Origin: Congeria kusceri
Lineage: Eukaryota; Mollusca; Bivalvia; Myida; Dreissenidae
DNA: 64,000 nt
Direction: 5' to 3'
NCBI GenBank assembly: GCA_027627225.1
Contig: CM051026.1
Coordinates: 5,572,415 to 5,636,414 of the forward strand
Shown: piece after piece, positions 36,248 through 48,286 of the stretch
Position numbering within the stretch: position 1 is the stretch's first letter
Layout of the letters: every line of letters starts with the position of its first letter
Notes under the pieces: model-generated
The model's database searches: none
Seen by the model: only the letters and a program-made list of their open reading frames with translations
Told to the model about the DNA's origin: nothing
Translations under genes and position numbers: made by a program

Positions 36248-38185
36248 CTTTTTAGCTCACCTGAGCATAACGTGCTTATGGTGAGCTTTTAGGATCGCCT
36301 TTTGTCCTTCGTGCTTCGTGCGTCGTGTGTCAACATTTTCATTCAAAGAACATCTAAACTGCTGGACAGATTTTTACCAAACTTCAAATGATCCTTGGGT
36401 GAGCCTCTTTCAAATCGTTCCGGTCCGCTGCATATGTAGTTCACAAGAGCTAAAAATAGATTTAAAAACTGAAAACTTTAAAAATCTTCTCTGAAACCAC
36501 AAGGCTTAAAGCTTTCATATTTGATATGTGACATCCTGTAGTGGTCCTCTATAAAGATTGTTCAAACTATGCCCCTGGTGCCAAAACTGGCCCCGCCCCG
36601 TGGATCTCATGGTTTATATAAACTTGTATAGCGAAATGACTTTTATTATATTCTTCTCTGAAACCGCAAGGCCTAGAGTTCTCATATTTGGTATGTAACA
36701 TTGTATAGTGGTCCTCTACAAAGATTGTTCAAATGATGCCCTGGGGTCAAAACTGGCCACACCCCAGGGGTCACATTGTTTACATAGACTTTAATAGCAA
36801 AGTGACTTTAAAAATCTTCTCCTCTGAAAGCGCAGTGCCCAGAGGTTTCATATTTGGTATGTAACATTGTATAGTGGTCCTCTACAAAGATTGTTCAAAT
36901 GAAGCCCCTGGGGTCAAAACTGGCCACAACTTGGGGGTCACATGGTTTATATAGACTTTAATAGCAAAATGACTTTAAAAATCTTCTCCTCTGTAACCAC
37001 AAGGCCCAGAGGTTTCGTATTTGGTATGTAAAATTGTAATGTGGTCCTCTACAAAGGTTGTTCAAATGATGCCCCTGGGGTCAAAACTGGCCACACCACA
37101 GGGGTCACATGGTTTATATAGACTTGAATAGCAAAATGACTTCAAAGATCTTCTCCTCTGAAACCTCAGGGCCCAGAGGTTTCATATATTGTATGTAACA
37201 TTGTATAGTTGTCCTCTACAAAGATTGTTTAAATGATGCCCCTGGGGTCAAAACTGGCCACACCCTGGGGCTCACATGGTTAATATAGACTTAAATAGTA
37301 AAATGACTTTAAAAATCTTTTTCTGTGAAACTGCGAGGCCTTGTGGTTTCATATTGAAATGGTACATTGTATAGTGGTCCTCTACAAAGATTGTTCAAAT
37401 GATGCCCCTGGGGTGAAAACTGGCCACACCCTGGAGGTCACATGGTTCATATAGACTTCAATATCAAAATGACTTTTAAAATCTTCTCTGAAACCGCAAG
37501 GCCTAGAGGTTTCATATTTGGTATTTAACATTGTATAGTGGTCCTCTACAAAGATTGTTCAAATGATACCCCTGTGGTCAAAACTGGCCACACCCCGAGG
37601 TAACATGGTTAAATAGACTTGAATAGCAAAATGACTTTAAAAATCTTTTCCTCTGAAACCACAAGGCTCAGAGGTTTCATATTTGGTATGTAACATTATA
37701 TAGTAGTCCTCTACAAAGATTGTTCAAATGGTGCCCCTGGAATGAAAACTGGCCACACCCCGGGGGTCACATGGTTTATATAGACTTGAATAGCAAAATG
37801 ACTTTTAAAATCATCTCCTCTGAAACCGCAAGGCCTAGAGGTTTCATATTTGGCATGTAACACTGTATAGTAGTCCTCTACAGAGATTATTCAAATGAAG
37901 CCCCTGGGGTCAAAACTGGCCACAACTTGGGGGTCACATGGTTTATATAGACTTAAATAGGAAAATGACTTAAAACAAAAATTTCCTCTGAACTTTCAAG
38001 GCCTAGAGGTTTTATATTTGGTATGCAACATTGTGTAGTGGTCCTCTATAAAGATAGTTCAAATGATGCCCCTGGGGTCAAAGCTGGGCACACCCAGGGA
38101 CTCATATGGTTAATATAGACGTAATTGGCAAAATGATTAAAAAAATTCTTCTCTGAAACCACAAGGCCCAGAGGCTTCGTATGTG
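36248..38185 (+). mobile_element. Family M element, copy 1
   Basis: 5' hairpin AGCTCACC (36254-36261) / GGTGAGCT (36280-36287), then cttcgtgcttcgtgcgtcgtg. About ten ~167-bp units carry tctgaaaccgcaaggcc.agaggtttcatatttggtatgtaacatt, gtatagtggtcctctacaaagattgttcaaatgatgcccctggggtcaaaactggccac (described across the unit) and atatagacttgaatagcaaaatgac. The 3' end is lost where family E sequence begins. Complete partner at 61247-62875. Confidence 0.85.
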
Positions 38186-38395
38186 GTTAAAACATTATAT
38201 TGAGACCTGGATTGGGATTGCATCTGGGATGGGTGGGGTCAAGGTCACTGTTACTTAAAATAGAAATACGGTTTCCGCTTATTAACTTTAGAATGCATTG
38301 AGATATTTTAAAGAAAATGTATACATAGATACCTTATTTTGACACCTCGCATGGGATTTCATATGGGGTGGGAGGGTATATAATACAGTATATAA
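38186..38395 (+). mobile_element. Family E fragment
   Basis: One and a half E units: attgagacctggattgggattgc, gtggggtcaaggtcact, and ttagaatgcattgagatatttta. No ends. Confidence 0.7.
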
Positions 38396-38867
38396 TAAGT
38401 TTTTATTCCCCCGGCATCTTGATGCAGAAGGCATAATATAGTGATCGTCCTGTCCATCCGTCCTATCATCTTTCCGTCCTAACCGTCTGTGACAAGGTTA
38501 AGTAGATTTTACTGTTTCATCTAGCACCAACACTGCTTACTACAACACTTTGATACTTACACTGTTGTTGCTTATGACCATTCCCTGTCCATCCATATCA
38601 CCCAACCTCACTTTGACCTTGACCTAATTTGGACTTATAATAATTCAAAAGTGCCATTTCTTGGTTAACTAGATTTTCCCGTTTCGTCGAGCACCAACAC
38701 TGCTTACTACAACACTTGGATACTGACACAGTTGTTACTTATGACCGTTCCCAATCCACCCATATCATCCAACCTCACTTTGACCTTGACCTAATTTGGT
38801 CTAAGAAATGGGCTATCCAGCACCAACCGGAGGCATGTGTTTTTATTAAACACAGAATCTTGTTTTT
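38396..38867 (+). mobile_element. Family S element
   Basis: 5' ttattcccccggcatc, a gtcctgtccatccgtcc tract, two ~166-bp units each with actttgaccttgacctaatttgg (TGACCTTGACCT at 38614-38625 and 38781-38792). Subterminal ccggaggcat is an inverted, imperfect copy of the 5' motif. 3' hairpin TGTGTTT (38836-38842) / AAACACA (38848-38854), then GAATCTTGTTT. Confidence 0.75.
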
Positions 38868-38933
38868 GTTTACAGTTTTTAAAATATCAACAATTTATTA
38901 TGGTTACAATCGATAGTTATTTGTGTATACATG

Positions 38934-39542
38934 TACAGTGAAATCACGATTATGCAAATTGCGATTATATGAAATGATGACCTACTACGAACAACAGCTG
39001 CAGTCCTGTCGTTTTGCCTTCTTTATTCAATGTGAAAAATAATCTTTTAAACGCGTTTAAACCCGAAATGCAATTATACAAACAATTATCATGGTCAGAT
39101 GACAATTAAATATGTGTGAAAAAGATGCGATTATAAGAATCACTGACAAGGGGATGTTTTGACACCTCTTCGAGTGACAGCCACCATCCTGTGTTTCGCG
39201 TAATACTGCATGGAAGTTAAGAAACACTGTGCTACAAATTTATCTGATAGGGCATTGCATAATTTAGGTAAAATCTCACAGAAGCAAGATTACAAAATGT
39301 ATAATGTTTATAAAATAATAATTTTTGAATAAATATTTAAATTCAATGTGTTATTATAGTTATTATGTTTTAATACACAGTAATCCATTGTTATGATTAT
39401 GAGTCCAATTATGCAGCAATACTGAAATTATAGAACGATGTTCCATATGTTTTTAAGAAAGATGCGATTATATGGAAAAATGTGATTATACGAGTCATCA
39501 CGGCGGTCCGGTGGCTTTTAGTATAATCACGATTCTACTATA
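38934..39542. mobile_element. pogo-like MITE (~0.6 kb)
   Basis: Left end TACAGTGAAATCACGATTAT and inverted right end TATAGTAGAATCGTGATTAT (to 39542) match at most positions and begin with TA. gcgattata motifs recur inside both ends. The pattern CAGT.AA..C.CGATTAT is typical of pogo/Tigger-type Tc1-mariner elements. No transposase ORF. Confidence 0.65.
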
Positions 39543-40813
39543 ATTCTCATAATGCTCTGACTTGATCGATGAGTGAGCATCTGTGAAATAATTGTGGTCC
39601 TACACCGTCTGTCAAAGTTTTAATTCAGTAAAAATATAAAGCATAAGCAGGAAGTCGCTCTCTCATATGCATTTTTGTATATTTGAGAATTCTTCCATGT
39701 CCATTTATACTTGTTTTTCGTGTACCGCATGCTTTAAAATAGAAAATCCCTCCATGTTTGTTGCATCTACTGCAAACATGTTTGCAATATATGCATCTTT
39801 TTCTGGATCTAAAGAAAACATAAAGACATAATTTTTTAGTAGGTATTAAATGTGAAAGTAAAGTTCATAATTAATATGAGAGTAAAGTGTTTTGTACTGG
39901 ATTGTGATTTCCTCCATCAGTCTTAATTGTGTTTGCCATTGGTGTATGTTACTCTTCTACTGCATTGAATGTGCATTATTTGTTTAAAATTATTATACTT
40001 CAGTTATAGATATCGAAACCTGCAGAAGGTAAAATAAAATAAAACACTTCAGAGTATAAGTACAAAAAAAGATATTTAGTTGCAAAGCATATCATGTGAC
40101 TGACTTTACAGCTTTTATATTGGAATGTGAAAGCAATTGTAAATATACAAAAGCACAATCACACATTTATTAACATATTTCTCTTTAGCATATCACCAGT
40201 GCTACTTAGATCCACTCAGTTGATAGAAAATGCCAGAAAATTTAGTGGAAATAATATGCCTTATAATGTTCTGTTGCCCAATTATGTTTGAAAACTGATC
40301 AATAGACACTACAAATTTTGAATAGTTCAAAAAAATGAAATGCTTTCTCAATGAATTCCTTTGCATAAAATAGTCCTGATCAAATAACCAAAAGCTTCGT
40401 TTTACTTTTTTTTTTATGAACACCTAAAGTTTAAATAGTTTTAATACAGTATTTAAGGAGATACCCCAGCAGTTAAACCCACTCAGAATGGCAATTTGCA
40501 CTACTGATCAATATAATGTACCATTCTTATAATTCTGTTGTTTTGTAAAGACAACCTGTTGAAATGCCTTTATATGTGTTGTTCTTCACAAGACACTCAA
40601 GACCTAAACCATTAATGTTGAAATCAATGAAAGCCTCGAATGAAATTGTTGTAATGGTTGTTATACTACTACTAATTCAATTCAATGCAGGTGCGACATC
40701 AAAATCTGTATTGGACATATTGATAAAGGGTGCTGGGTTTAAAGCATATTAATTATCTAACTTTTTAGGCAATTCCAAAATGTCTCGCAATTACAAGATT
40801 TTAGGATGAATTT
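39543..40813 (+). repeat. Block PQ, copy 5
   Basis: Contains gaaagcaattgtaaatatacaaaagcacaa, catatcaccagtgctact, tgatagaaaatgcc, gttgcccaa and ttgaatagttc, the PQ order in diverged form. Later parts (cacaagacactcaagacct at 40587; gcaattccaaaatgtctcgcaatt) match 30290-30320 and 31990-32020. Confidence 0.6.
40564..40752 (+). CDS. Doubtful small ORF with signal-peptide-like segment (62 codons)
   Basis: No family recognised. From the internal Met at residue 23 it reads as a short basic start, a hydrophobic run (IVVMVVILLLIQF) and an AGA site, followed by 18 residues ending GAGFKAY. This looks like a secreted-peptide precursor, but the ORF sits in block PQ, whose other copies do not keep it open, and no splice context is clear. 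It is most likely chance. Confidence 0.1.
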   Translation: MPLYVLFFTRHSRPKPLMLKSMKASNEIVVMVVILLLIQFNAGATSKSVLDILIKGAGFKAY

Positions 40814-41272
40814 TTAAAGGGACTGCACTACAGATGGTCTAATCGTAAAAACTAAATAAAACTGTCAAAAATACACAATTTTTCTTATATGATCATATAG
40901 AATACATTAAAAAATTAGACACATATGTTTTAATTTACCTGAAACACAATGGTTTTATATAGTTCGTCTTTATCGGTCTAACTCACTTAGTGATTTTAAA
41001 ATAGTGCTGTTTATATTTAGGTTATTACAGTTAAATGTTGTCATGTCGCGCATACGCATATTTTTATCAGGTGCTTGTATTGGGAAAAGCCGCAGTATTT
41101 ATAAATCGGGAATTCCGGGTTCAAGGAAATTTCTTCAATAAATTATACAGTTTATGACAGTATTTGATCGTGTTCTATACAAAAAATGATGGTTTTACTA
41201 ATGTTTTTACTGTTTAGGCATAACTACAAAAACAGCAAATTTTTATGCCTATCTGGAGTGCAGTATCTTTAA
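40814..41272 (+). mobile_element. Family R TIR element, complete copy
   Basis: A 22-bp TIR at 40814-40835 matches inverted 41251-41272 with three mismatches (core ACTGCACT and CAGAT). Length ~459 bp, no ORF. An inverted partial copy is at 14188-14505 and a left fragment at 388-513. Confidence 0.8.
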
Positions 41273-41336
41273 TTATAAGATCCACTAAAGATAAACAATA
41301 ATAATAACTTGTAAAACCAATAAGATGGTATTTTAT

Positions 41337-41738
41337 TTTATGCCCCAATTTTCAGAGTGGTGGTGTATAGATTTGCCCTGGTCCGTCGGATTTTTGTGTC
41401 GCGCGTAACTCAAAAAGTGTTACTGCTAGAGCAATACAACTTTATATACTTATTTATCAGCATATGAACTTGTGCACCTGAGTATTTTGGTGAATTTTTT
41501 CTGACGTCAGTGGAGTTATTGCCCTTTTATAGCAAAAAAAATACATTTATGGACTTTTGTCGCGTGTTATTTGAAAAGTATAACTGCTAGTGATGAAACT
41601 TAATAAACATGTTCATCAGCACGTAAACTTGTACACCCGGGTATTTTGCTGCATTTTTTTTTTTGACATTAGTGGAGTTTTGTGACAACCAGCCGAATGT
41701 GGGGGGCATCCGTGTCCTACGGTCTACGAGTCTAGTTT
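41337..41738 (+). mobile_element. Family L element, short copy
   Basis: TATGCCCCAATTTTCAGAG, ttgccctggtccgtcgg, two units (gcgcgtaactcaaaaagtgtt, acctgagtattttggtg, agtggagttattgcc), GTGGGGGGCAT (41699-41709), cgtgtcctacgg and TCTAGTTT (41731-41738). The 3' hairpin has lost its second arm. Confidence 0.8.
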
Positions 41739-41951
41739 ATAGTACGTAAGAATCTTTGGAAACTATGAACTGTACATGACGGAATCATGGTACCACGGCG
41801 TGACCCGAAAAATAGATGTGCTATTTATATGTATCCATAATTTGGTAGTCCTTTAGGGCTATTGAGATGGAAACAATATCATACTGCATTTAAAGCATTT
41901 CAGCCATTCTGTAGACATTCTATTGAGTATGCAGATATTTTGGTTTAAACC

Positions 41952-42776
41952 ATTATTATACCGCCACAAACGAAGTTTAGGGGGGGCGTATATAGGAGTG
42001 AGCTCGTAAGTCTAATGGTTTTTTGTTTCCGGATGATAACTCGAGAAAGGCTTAACATATTCAAATAATTTTAGGTACACACGTGTAACATCATACCATA
42101 CGGGTTAAGTTCGATGTTGGTTACAAACCACTAAATTTTGACAGAGTTATGGCCCTGTTTCGACTTAAAATTCCCTAAAAACATCGTTTCCGGATGATAA
42201 CTCTAGAAAGGCTTCACGTATTGGAATAATTTTTGGTACACAGGTGTGACATCATAGAATACGGGTCAAGTTCGATTTTGGTTACAAACCACTAAATTTT
42301 GACAAATTTTTGGCTCTTTATTTGACTTTAATTCCCTAAAAACATAGTTTCCTGACGATAACTCAACAATTGCTGACATTTTAAAATAATTATTGGTACA
42401 CGTGTAGCATCATAAAATACAGGGTCAAGTTCGACTTTGGTTACAAACCACTGAATTTTGACACAGTTAAGGCCCCTTTTGGACTTTAATTCCCCAAAAA
42501 ACATGGACAATAACACATGAAAGGCTTCACGTATTAAAATTATTTTTGGTACATATGTGTATTATCATAAAATACAGATCAAGTTCAACTTGGGTTATAA
42601 ACCACTAAATGTTGACAGATTTATGGCTTGTATTGAAATTAAATTTTTCCAAAATACACTGTTGACCATTCACAAATATAGCATTCTCTATCTGTCCATT
42701 TCTTTCGAATGAATGCCATAGTTTTGTGACAAGGCCAAATTGTGGGGGTATATCCATCACTCGTGACAATTCTAGT
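41952..42776 (+). mobile_element. Family A element, copy 3
   Basis: ATTATACCGCCACAAACGAAG, with GGGGGGCGTATA completing the 5' hairpin. About four core units (gttacaaaccactaaattttgaca). 3' block ttgtgggggtatatccatcac, hairpin TCAC (42757-42760) / GTGA (42763-42766), then CAATTCTAGT. Confidence 0.87.
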
Positions 42777-42845
42777 GGTATCAGTTGTGGAGGAAAAGCA
42801 GTACACAATAAAATTCTCTCTTTGGCACAGGACTGGGGTTTATTA

Positions 42846-43403
42846 TTATGCCCCTCTGCGAAGAAGTGGGGGTATCTTTCTTTGCACTTGTCCGTCTGTC
42901 GGATGGTCGGTCGGATGGTCGGTCGGTCGGTAGACCATTTTGTTTCCGCACTATATCTAGAGAACGCTCTGACCTACGATCATGACATTTTGTATGCTGG
43001 TTACTTGGGAGGAAAGGAAGACGCCAATACATGTTGAGGTCAAAGGTCAAGGTCACCGTTGCTAAAAATAGAAAAACGTTTTTTCCGCTCAATAACTTGA
43101 GAACGCATCTAGATATTTTAATGAAACTTTAAACATAGATGCCTTATATCGAGACCTCGCTTAATATGGCATATGGTGTGGATGGGGTCATGCTCAAGGT
43201 CAAAAAATAGAAAAACGGTTTCCGCTCAATAACTTGAGAAAGCATAGAGATATTTTAATGAAACTTCATACAAAGATACCTTATATTGAGACCTAGCTTG
43301 GGATTGCATATGGGGTGGGTTGGGTCAAGGTTACCATAACTAAAAATAAAAGAAAGGTTTCTGCTCCATAACTTGAGAATGCATCGAGATATTTTAATGA
43401 AAC

Positions 43404-43443
<40 letters not shown>

Positions 43444-44140
43444 ATATCGAAGCCTTGCTTGAGATTGCATATGGGGTGGGTGCAGTCAAGGTCAATGTGA
43501 CAGTTACTAAAAATAGAAAATGGTTCTGCTTAATAACTTAAGAACGCATCAAGATATTTTAATGAAAAACTTCATACATTGATATCGGTGGGTTGGTTCA
43601 AGGTCAAGGTCACCGTTACTAAAAATAGAAAAACGCTTTTCCCGCACTAACTTGACAAGCATTAAGATATTTTAATGCTCACCGTTCCTGCTTTTCCCAC
43701 AATAACTTGACAAGCATTATATTTTAATGCAACTTAATACATAGATACCTTATATCCCTTGCTTGGGATTGCATATGGGTTGGGTGGGGTCAAGGTCACC
43801 ATTGCTAAAAATGGAAAAACGGTTTCCGCTCAGTAACTTGAGAACCCATCGAGATATTTTAATGAAACTTGACACATAGATACCTTATATGGAGACCTCT
43901 CTTGGGATTTCATATGGGGCGGGTGGGGTCAAGGTCACCATTACTGAAAATAGAAAAACAATTTCTGCTCAATAACTTGAGAACGCATCGAGATATTTTA
44001 ATGAAACTCCATACATAGATACCGTATATTGAGACCTCGCTTGGGATTGCATATTGAAAAAAAATCTTAACAATTGCACATATTCACAACTTGGCTGCAA
44101 GTCAGGGGGCATAGATGTTTTACAAACATCTCTTGTTTAA
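42846..44140 (+). mobile_element. Family E element, complete copy
   Basis: TTATGCCCC (42846-42854) with GGGGGTAT forms the 5' hairpin. A gtccgtctgtcggatggtcgg tract follows (42889-42936). About seven ~140-bp units carry gagaacgcatcgagatattttaatgaaactt. Triple half-site AGGTCAAAGGTCAAGGTCA at 43037-43055; DR0 at 43601-43612. Inverted GGGGGCATA at 44105-44113. 3' hairpin GATGTTT (44114-44120) / AAACATC (44124-44130), then TCTTGTTT. Confidence 0.9.
43407..43439. repeat. (AT)n microsatellite inside an E unit
   Basis: About 16 AT dinucleotides replacing acatag between aaacttcat and accttatatcga. Confidence 0.95.
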
Positions 44141-44832
44141 ATAAAAACTGTAAAGTGTAATCATAGTGTAATTATGTGCCATTTGTCACTGCAGCATAGT
44201 ATCGTGTTGCTGACCTGTCAAAAACCTACTTAAAACAAATTAGTAGCAACATATTATTTGGAAATAAGAGCCTTTCAGTGTAGTCAAAATAGTTGGGTTA
44301 TTTTGTAATCCTCGTTGGCACTTGAGTGCTTTTAATGCATATATAATGACATGCTATTATACATATATTTTGTGTGTATTCAGATACCTTTGAATGTCTG
44401 AACAGATGATGAATGATTTAAGGTCCAATTATTCTTATTACTGAATGGAAATTTTATCTAAGTGTTATCATAATTACATACAAAATCGACAACACCTTGA
44501 ATGCTACCATTGTGCTTTCATGTCGGTGCTATTAGGTCTATTATGAAGGCCACTAGCTTTACTAATGAAGAGTTCATAACAAAAGCAGATAGTTATAAGT
44601 GGTTGCATATTTAATTGGTATTTGCTTTGTAATTATAATTGTTGGAAAATAAGTGGCCAACCAAGATGTATTGTGTGAGCATTGGAAATTTCATTGTTTT
44701 CATGTCATGTTACAGAATTGTCCTTCACTTGTAGCAAACTGAATATAATTTAGTCGAAGTTTCTTCAATTTGGCTATAAAAATTCTTCATATTTTGTGCG
44801 TTTATAAAAATATGTTATACATACTATGTTGT
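44141..44832. other. Intergenic, no gene seen
   Basis: AT-rich; nothing recognised. Confidence 0.5.
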
Positions 44833-44904
44833 GGAAAAATGTAATATGTACCAACTGAAACACTTCAAATAGCCGAGTGCGCTGTCCTCTGACAGCTCTT
44901 GTTT
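44833..44904 (+). mobile_element. Family D element, isolated 3' end
   Basis: Matches 15455-15519: tatgtaccaactgaaa, cttc.aatag.cgag.gcgctgt. The hairpin GCTGTC (44881-44886) / GACAGC (44891-44896) and TCTTGTTT are intact. Everything 5' of this is missing. Confidence 0.85.
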
Positions 44905-45326
44905 GTGGACAAATTCAGTAATTTATGGAGAGTACTGGTCTTTCTTTATTGCATAGAAGAAGTTGTGTCATAAATATGATTTAAGCAGACCCTTACACTA
45001 TGATGGTGTACAAAGGATTACAAATCAATAAAATTCAGTGGTATGGCCCAATAATCCAACTATTTTCATTTTTAAATTGTAATAGCTATACTAGGGTATC
45101 TGTTCCTATTATTCTAGGACATTTATTTGTTGTTGCAGTTATGATTTGTTACTGTCTGCCGACATGATGTGTGTATTATTACTCATCAAGAAAGCTTATG
45201 CCTTGCTTGAATGGAAGCTTTGATCTAGTCTGATAATACAGACTCTTATAGTACCACAATATATTGTAACCGTATAATGTATAGTGCCTTTTAGATGGTT
45301 AAATGAATATTTATGTAACATAATTA
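44905..45326. other. Intergenic, no gene seen
   Basis: AT-rich; nothing recognised. Confidence 0.5.
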
Positions 45327-46510
45327 TAAATGTTAAGCATAATAAGACGGTGTGTCACTCGCAAAAACCAGGTCCCTATGTCCAAGAGCAAGGTCACACT
45401 TAAAGGTCAATGGTCAAATATGAGAATTATAACCCACAGACCCTGTCCAGAAAATAATTTGGCCCCAAATGGAAGGAATTTCAAAGAAGTTAGGCCAAGT
45501 GTTAAGCATGGTGCGACGGTGTGTTGTGCATAAGAACCAGTTCCCTAGGACCAAGGTCAAGTCTCACTTAAAGGTCAAAGGTCAAATATAAGAATTTAAG
45601 CCATAGATACTGTCCGGAGCATAATTTTGTCCAGCAGAGAAGGGTTTTCTAATAACTTGGCTGAAGTGCTAAGCATCGAGATGTTTTGTAGCGTGCAAAA
45701 ACCAGGTCCCTTGGTCCTAAGTCAAGATCAGTCTTAAATGTCAAGTATCAAATACAAGAATTTAAGCCATAGATACTGTCCGGAGCATAATTTTGTCCAG
45801 CAGAGAAGGGTTTTCAAATAACTTGGCTGAAGTGCTAAGCATCGAGATGGTTTGTAGCGTGCAAAAACCAGGTCCCTTGGTCCTAAGTCAAGATCACTCT
45901 TAAAGGTCAAGTATCAAATACAAGAATTTAAGCCATAGATACTGTCCGGAGCATAATTTTGTCCAGCAGAGAAGGGTTTTCAAATAACTTGGCTGAAGTG
46001 CTAAGCATCGAGATGGTTTGTAGCGTGCAAAAAAAAGATTCTTGTCCAGGCAATAACTTTGTCCAGCATTGAAGGATTTTCAAATAAGTTTGATGACCAT
46101 TATTAGACGGTGTGTCACGTGCAACACGCCCGAGGATTTTTTCTAATTACTTGACAGAACTGATAAGCATAATGAGACAGCATATGGCGTGCAACAACTA
46201 GATCCTTAGGTCCAAAGTTAAGGTTACACTTATAGGTCAAATATAAGAGTTTAAGCAATTTACTTTGACAAAAGTATAATTTTGCCCAGCATGGAAGAAT
46301 TTTCAAATTACTTGGCAGAAGTGATAATCATTATTAGACAGCACGTGGCGTTAAAGAACCAGGTCTGTAGCTGAAACTTCAAGGTCACTAATTAAGGTAA
46401 AAGGTCAAATAATTGTCTAGAGCATCATATTGTCATGCATGCTGAGATTTTCAGTTATATTGGCAGAAATGATCACCATCACCAGATGGTGTGTTGCATG
46501 CAAGAACCTG
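45327..46510 (+). repeat. Family J tandem array (~166-bp units)
   Basis: About seven units carry taagcat.gagacgg, gcgtgcaaaaaccaggtccc, aaggtcaa..tcaaata.aagaatt and ataattttgtccagca.agaaggattttcaaataacttgg. The three middle units (45592-46030) are nearly identical with an exact 166-bp period. AGGTCAAAGGTCA at 45572-45584. No terminal hairpins found. Confidence 0.9.
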
Positions 46511-46884
46511 ACTTGTAAGGTTATTGAATTACTTCCCTTTTGTTTATGAGTGTGTGAAGCATAATTCAAAAATGATAAAAGGCATTTTGTTTATTCTGCA
46601 CAGAATGATTACGATAGCAGGTGTAAGTAAAGTTTACAAGAACCATAACTGATAATTGCACAACAATTTTGAATACTACCCTTTGTTGATTTTTTTGTCA
46701 GGACTAAAACTGTTTTGTGATACCTCAACTTACTTCACAGAATTAGAGAATACATGAGCAGAAAGTACAGTATAAAAGGACAATTCTCCTTTTGCAAAAT
46801 GATTTGTATGCATACAGACAAAGCAGAGAACATGTATATTCCAGACATTGCTCCAATCTGTGAATTTTGTAGACCCTAACAAAG
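46511..46884. other. Spacer, no gene seen
   Basis: Nothing recognised. Confidence 0.45.
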
Positions 46885-47190
46885 CAGAGCTCATCGCCAA
46901 TTAAACCACGAGGTCGTTATCCTGAGTGGATTAATAGCCAAACATTGGAATAACAAAGAATTGTTTATTGGTCGATAAACAACGAAAATGCAAAAATTAT
47001 TTTGATTTGATTTGATATCAGCATGATTTGATACATATTTTTGCAATTGTAATGAGAACTATTTTTTAATATGCTCAGCTCAGAATCGAGACTTCTTTTG
47101 GCGTTGTTTATTGTGAAGTTAAACCACTATAATTTTTTTCTGTGTCTACAGGAAAAGTAGTGAGTATCATGTTAGAATTGCGAATAATTA
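46885..47190. mobile_element. Family Q element, partial copy
   Basis: Contains aattaaaccacgagg, ttgtttattggtcgataaacaacgaaaatgcaaaaattattt (over 46970-47003), then a cgttgtttattgtgaagttaaacca segment and catgttagaattg. All recur at 49430-49650. Confidence 0.65.
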
Positions 47191-47902
47191 ATAAAGAAAC
47201 AGTGCTAAATGTGATGGCCTTGTTTCTTCAAATAATTGACAAAACCCAATTGACAAAACTAATTTAATAATATAAACACTGGTCATCGATGACACATTTG
47301 CAGGCGCAGGAACATTAGTAGTAGACATAAAATAACAAAATTCTAATTGTATTCAGAATTCACGTTAACATATATGTCAATATACATGGGGTGTTTCAAA
47401 AGAAAAAAACATACATTAAAGCAAAATCATGCTGCAAAAAAAGATTAACCACCATAGCATAATTAGTAAAATATAGTTTATAAGAGTTGTATGTTGGTAT
47501 GTACACATTGATTTCTATGTTCACCATATCTTCCAGTATGTCATTGCGAGGCTGTGGAGATGAAGGAAGATGCTGTGGACACGATCTTCCCAGTAACAGG
47601 CCGACTGTTCAACAGGGCTGGTAACTTAGTTTAGTGTTATAGAACTCAATGTTTAACGGCATTTACTGTCAGCATATGAACTCATTAGGGTCTTGACATA
47701 CATGCAGAGTAACATCAAATGTAGACTATTATGGGTAATAAATATGTGAGCAATAGAAACCTTTTGAATGTTTATGCAAACAGTATTTATCTCTGTTTAA
47801 AAATCTATGCCGACATATTTTATAATGTTTGATTATCTACCTGCCAAAATCAACCTTCTGTTGCTTTACAAGTACAGGTGACCTGTTGAGTACTTACATT
47901 TT
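47191..47902. other. Intergenic, no gene seen
   Basis: Nothing recognised. Confidence 0.5.
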
Positions 47903-48286
47903 AAGCTCAACTATTCACCAAATACACTACTCACCTGTTCGTCCACATCGCCATAATGTTCTGGTTAAGGTTTCTGTAACTGTAACTACTACAGATATAA
48001 CATAGAAAAGTCAGGTGAAGTTTTGCGTGCAAGAGAAAATTCAGGTTAAGGATTGCGTGTAACAAGTACATATCTCTGTAACTACTTCAGATATTAAAAA
48101 GAAACTTCACACATGTCTTTGAGGTCATTGCATAAGGTCACTGACCAAGGCCCATAAGTCTGACCTGCAATTTAGCAGAATTATGTCCCTTTTTGTACTT
48201 AAATATTCAGGTTGAAGTTTGCGTGGCAACAACTCCATATCTCTATAACTACTACAGATATTCAATTGAAACTTCACACATGTCTT

